A stretch of DNA of 64,000 bases. It comes from Cenococcum geophilum 1.58. Lineage: Eukaryota; Ascomycota; Dothideomycetes; Gloniales; Gloniaceae. Position 1 is the first letter of the stretch, and each line of letters begins with the position of its first letter. A program made the translations under genes and the position numbers. The notes beneath the pieces are model-generated. The model was not told the DNA's origin, made no database searches, and saw nothing but the letters and a program-made list of their open reading frames with translations. The stretch spans positions 124,001 to 188,000 of the forward strand of contig KV748214.1 in the NCBI GenBank assembly GCA_001692895.1. Reading direction: 5' to 3'. Of the stretch, positions 60,023 through 64,000 are shown in pieces.

Positions 60023-60439
60023 CTAACCGACCTAATTATACCTTTAGTATCGCGCCTGTCTAGTATATATATCGCCCTACTTAGTAGAGTAAAAGTTTAC
60101 TACAGGTAGCTATATAAGTAGTTGCCTTTCCGTTAGGACTTTTTAAAAGGTGCTTGTTTTACTAGTAAAACTATATCTAAAACTTTTAATCTTTACGGGG
60201 TTGTAGTCGCTTTAGGGTTTACCTCTATATATAAAATATTACTAACTAACTAGGCCATAGACCTGCAGCGGCGGCTATTAAAACTCTGTTAATAAGATTC
60301 GCTTTTACGTCCTAGTATAGATAGAAAGACGCCAGTTGTAAATAATATTGTATAGAATAATATGGCGCTTTAGCAGCTAATCTAAGATAAGGTAAGTCTT
60401 ATCTTAAACCCCTATTCCTTATATACCCCTTCCCCTTAT

Positions 60440-61530
60440 AAGAGCACTAATAATTAGTACGCTAGTTCCCGTTTACCGACCCTATAATGCTTAGAGACTA
60501 GGAGGTTAGGATAGGTCAGTTTTCCTCTCTTTAAAAGGGCCTGCTGTAGGGGTGGAAGCTCTGCGGCGTAGTGGTTAGGGTATATAGCGAGAATGGCGTG
60601 GTGTGGGTAGGCGGCGAGATGTATAGCAATGTTAAAATGGAAAACGTAGAGATGGGGCGGTATTTTAAGGATGAGCATTTCCTCCTTGTTGTAGATGCTG
60701 GCAATTAGTGTATAATACTAGGCAGGCCGACGTATTGTTTTATATTAATATAATAAAATACACTACTAGCTTTATTCCGCTGGCTGAATATAGGTAGCCT
60801 CCCTCTATATACCGTGCTCTATAACCGCCTTTATAATACCTAGGCCGAACTCTATCTTTATACCCTATTCCGCCGGTCCAAACTTAATAGAGGGTAAAGA
60901 GCACTCGTTAAATAGGTAGTTAATCTGCACTAGTGCGTCCGTGTATTTATCCTTTAAAAAATCCAGTAGGTTGTATAGGGGTATTATTAGAAACACTTCT
61001 CCCTACGGTATCGCCCTATAGGGTAGATCGTCGTGGCGTTCTGTTTCCTAGTCTAGGCTTTTTAGCCAGTTTAGCGGTGCAGGAAGCCGAGCGGCGTAGT
61101 ACTTAATCGCCTGAGCTAGGCCCTCTAACTTGGCTATAGTGCGCCACCAATTAGAGATAGTATTGGCGTAGGTATTGGTAGTTATAGTACGTACCCGTTT
61201 GCCGCGTAGGTTCTAGCGTAGTTTGCTAAGCGTATCTAGGGTGGTGCCGATAGCATATAGGAAGAAGACTTTAAGGGAAATGGATAAGAGCTTAATAAGG
61301 ATCGTCCTGGCTTTTTTACGGTAATTATTGCTAATAATTGTATCTAGGTCCTCCCTAACGATAGCTACTACCTTTAATAGCCTATTTTCCTTAAGATCTT
61401 CTAGGGGGAAGAATCCGCTTAAAACCCTTTAAATCCTATTATTAAGCACGGCGATAAGGCTGGTGTGGTTTATAAGCGTAGGGGTAGGAGCTATAGAGCT
61501 ATCTATAGAAAGGCTTAAATGGCAGGGTGA
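60440..61530 (-). pseudogene. Decayed gene of unknown family
   Basis: The minus-strand text reads well between stops: FPLEDLKENRLLKVVAIV, then KKARTILIKLLSISLKVFFL, ISNWWRTIAKLEGLAQAIKY, LLDFLKDKYTDALVQINYLF, and the open stretch 60,678-60,454 (MLILKIPPHLYVFHFNIAIH). Stops fall where Trp/Gln/Arg would fit. It probably precedes, and might even have been near or fused to, the kinase pseudogene. Not recognised. Confidence 0.5.
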
Positions 61531-61620
61531 AGAAAAGTAAGTAAAGTGAAGTAAGGTAGATAAAGTAAGGTGAAGTAGGTAGGTATGTAAAGTGAAGTAA
61601 AGTAGAGCGAAGTGGAGTAA
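61531..61620. repeat. (AAAGT)n-type pentanucleotide repeats
   Basis: AAGTAAGTAAAGTGAAGTAA-like tandem units, the reverse complement of the array at 59,881-60,022. Confidence 0.8.
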
Positions 61621-61639
61621 TAATATAACGCTATATAGC

Positions 61640-63350
61640 TATATATTGGTCCATACCCCCTATTAGGAGGGCTAGTATAGCTAAACTAGCTATAAATTCC
61701 AAAGGAACCACTCCGTCTAAAAGAGATTAGAATTTTAAGTTTTTTATTATACAATTACTTGCGAATCGGACTCCAATTTTTGTGCATACTATAGTAGATT
61801 TTCGCACTTTGGGCTGATAACTGATATAGGGTCTTAGAAGAGATTATATAGAAGTATAGTATGAAGTTTTATAAGGCTTGCTAAGAACTACGAGGACTGT
61901 GCGGCGCTAACTATTTATAATAGGGCGGGTAGTGTAAGTATTAGAAACGCCGACAAGCTATTGTCTTTAGTCGTAATAAAGGGTAAGTTTATTTAAGACT
62001 TGGGGGCTAGAACCTAGAGCCTAGTAGCCTTAAGGGGCCTAGAACTAGGTAGAACCCTATAGAAATAGGACTGAAAACTAGGTCCTAATTAGCTTAGGCT
62101 TACTTAATTTTACACTACTATAGCTTATGTTCGCTTAGTTATAGCTCACTTTAAAATCCTATATACTTAGGTTTAAAAGTGGAAATGTACTTTAGAGGCA
62201 AATCTAAAGAACCCTGCATTTACACGTGCCTAAGGGCGTAGAGGTAAGTATTAGAGATAAGTACCTAGTCACTTATTATATTCCCCTATAAGCAATAGTA
62301 TTATATTAAAATAGCGAGGATATTAAATAGGGTGCTGCTTTCTTTTTTAAATGTGAGATATAAGTACCTGACGAACATCGCTATTAAGGACGACCTCGTT
62401 CTATAAATATCCTAATGGCTTTTTATTTAGAGGACATTGCGAGCTAAGAATTAATTAATGCTCTGGATATACTTGGTATATAAATGTTTATACTAATCCT
62501 AACAGCCCGTATAGAAAGGGCTAAGTAGTTTAGGTTATATAATAGGGGTATAGTGTAGGGGATTATGCGTTCCGTGGCTTAAATTAAGGCTCTATTTTTA
62601 GTCTTATAGAAGCCTTAGGCTTTTAGGATTAATTCTCCAAGGAGCCTCTAAGTCTAAGTAGCTAAGCCCTAGTAATGGTCTTCTAGTAGTTCTAGATTTA
62701 GGATTAAGCTCTTAGGAACCTAAGGCTCCTAGGAGAATTAGTTTTTTAGGAGCCTTAGGTTTCTAGGAAATATATTCTTAAAAGTTCTATAGCACCCTAT
62801 AACGGAATAATTATTTTTCCTAGGATTATATCCCTCCTAGGATCGGCCCTCCTAAATTAAGAGCTCTCCTAAGATTAAATCTCTTAGATATTAAGCCCTC
62901 TTAGAAGCTCTACCTAGATAACTAGGAGCTAAGTGCTAGTAATGGCAGCCTATAAAAATTATGCGGCTAAAGAAATATGCTACCTATAGAAAGTATACGG
63001 CCGCAGCGCCTAGGAGCAACTTATGGCCTAAGAGTATTACCCTAAGAGTAATTTATTTCTAGTGGCCTTTCCTATTATATAGCCCTGTTATTTTTAGCGA
63101 AATATTTAATAGTATTTAAGCTCTTGGCCGGGGCATTTAGAGGGGAAATATCCTCTTAGGATGCTTACTAATTAAACCTATAGTGGAATAGCCTGCTTGG
63201 CGCTATGCCCTATTATTTATAGCGGATAAGATAGTATCCTAGTATACGTTTGGATTTAAGGTCGCTTATATATATCTATATACCCCCTAATAATGTAAGT
63301 ATTCTATGTGTTTATGTTATACTAAAGCTACGTAACGCAAATTTATTGAA
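61640..63350. other. AT-rich decayed sequence with a palindromic block
   Basis: No gene recognised. Between about 62,605 and 62,765 an inverted repeat pairs AGCCTTAGGCTTTTAGGATT...CTCCAAGGAGCC with GGCTCCTAGGAGAATTAG...AGGAGCCTTAGG, with further AGGAG/CTCCT variants around it. Confidence 0.5.
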
Positions 63351-63353
63351 ATA

Positions 63354-63500
63354 TACACCCTTCTGTTAATTTTGGTTATTAGCGTAGCTACGTCTATACG
63401 GCCTTTTTATAGGGGAAGTTTTGGTATTTTTGCTGTTTAAGGGAAAGTAAGGCCGTATAGATATGGCTGCGCTAATAACCGGAATTAACAAGAGGGTGTA
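63354..63500. mobile_element. 147-bp MITE with long TIRs and TA target site
   Basis: Left end TACACCCTTCTGTTAATTTT and right end AATTAACAAGAGGGTGTA are inverted repeats that continue through GGTTATTAGCG and CTATACGGCC (about 55-bp arms). TA flanks both ends (63,352-63,353 and 63,501-63,502), a Tc1/mariner-type duplication. No coding capacity. Confidence 0.8.
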
Positions 63501-63802
63501 TATATATTACTAGCCAATGGACAGTATAGTTAAGCAATATACCGCCACTAACTATTAATAAGAATAAATGTAAAGAAAGAGAAAGGGTAGCTAGATTTTA
63601 AACGTCTATTTACCTATATGCCAAAAGGGCGTGCGTTCTGTAGAGCTAAGTATAGGACTATAAATTATTAAACTAACCTCCTCCCATAAAATTATAATGA
63701 AATTCTATATTTGCAGTACTATAATAACTGGCAAATACTATGTATAGGATATTTTTAATCCATAATTCTGCAATTAAGTCGAGTGGAGTTTAATTATTTA
63801 AA

Positions 63803-64000
63803 TGGGGTTAACTGGTAAATAGGGCTGTTAATTGGGCTTAGTTAATTGGGTTGACTAGTTAATGGGTTTAACTAATAGGCTAACTAGTTATTGGGTTTGA
63901 CTGGCAAATAGATAAACTAGTTATTAGGTTTAACTAGTTAATGGGTTTAACTGGTAAATAGGCTAACTAGTTATTGGGGTTACTGGTAAATAGGCTTACT
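63803..64000. repeat. Tandem repeats, about 16-18 bp, reaching the window end
   Basis: Imperfect units such as GGTTTAACTAGTTAATG and GGCTAACTAGTTATTGGG recur about a dozen times up to the last base; the array probably continues beyond the window. Confidence 0.85.

Overview
The window is nuclear DNA of a filamentous ascomycete (Pezizomycotina). The genes carry short 55-129 bp GT-AG introns and encode fungal families (Tim21, Atp23, Msp1, Aurora kinase, TIP41). A dispersed 5S rRNA gene is present. The right-hand 45 kb shows wholesale C-to-T / G-to-A decay typical of repeat-induced point mutation (RIP). Genus and species cannot be fixed from the sequence alone.

Layout. Bases 1-18,360 are gene-dense and of balanced composition. 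In order they hold the 3' end of a GPR1/FUN34/YaaH acetate-transporter gene, an unrecognised proline-rich protein, a gene-poor 2.7 kb stretch with a 5S rRNA gene and small transposon scars, then six housekeeping genes as three divergent pairs: Msp1/Tim21, glutamate 5-kinase/Atp23 and Aurora kinase/TIP41. A fungal N-terminal-domain/ankyrin-like protein follows. Exon structures were reconstructed by hand and all reading frames close. Msp1, Tim21 and Atp23 act in mitochondrial protein targeting and quality control, Pro1 starts proline synthesis, and Aurora and TIP41 belong to kinase/PP2A signalling.

From about 18.4 kb to the end (64,000) the sequence is AT-rich, full of TAG/TAA, and has no intact gene. 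It is readable as fossils. (a) Small TIR and fold-back elements lie at 18.4-19.75 kb. (b) A RecQ-like helicase pseudogene is split by a minus-strand Ty1/copia element (21,959-33,989, target duplication TAAAT). That element is split in turn by a plus-strand Ty3/gypsy chromodomain element (26,633-32,522, target duplication GTTAG). (c) A DUF3435 tyrosine-recombinase-type pseudogene lies at 35.26-37.85 kb. (d) Ankyrin, serine-rich, ABC-transporter and protein-kinase pseudogenes follow. (e) A compact, apparently un-RIPed non-autonomous LTR element (40,256-41,921, target duplication CACCT) sits among them. (f) Several minisatellites, a TA-flanked MITE at 63.4 kb and a tandem array run to the window edge.

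The most interesting points are the three-level nested insertion with both target duplications preserved, the DUF3435 fossil with nearby cargo-like pseudogenes (a possible decayed Starship-type element, inferred), and the young LTR element that escaped the mutation hitting everything around it.
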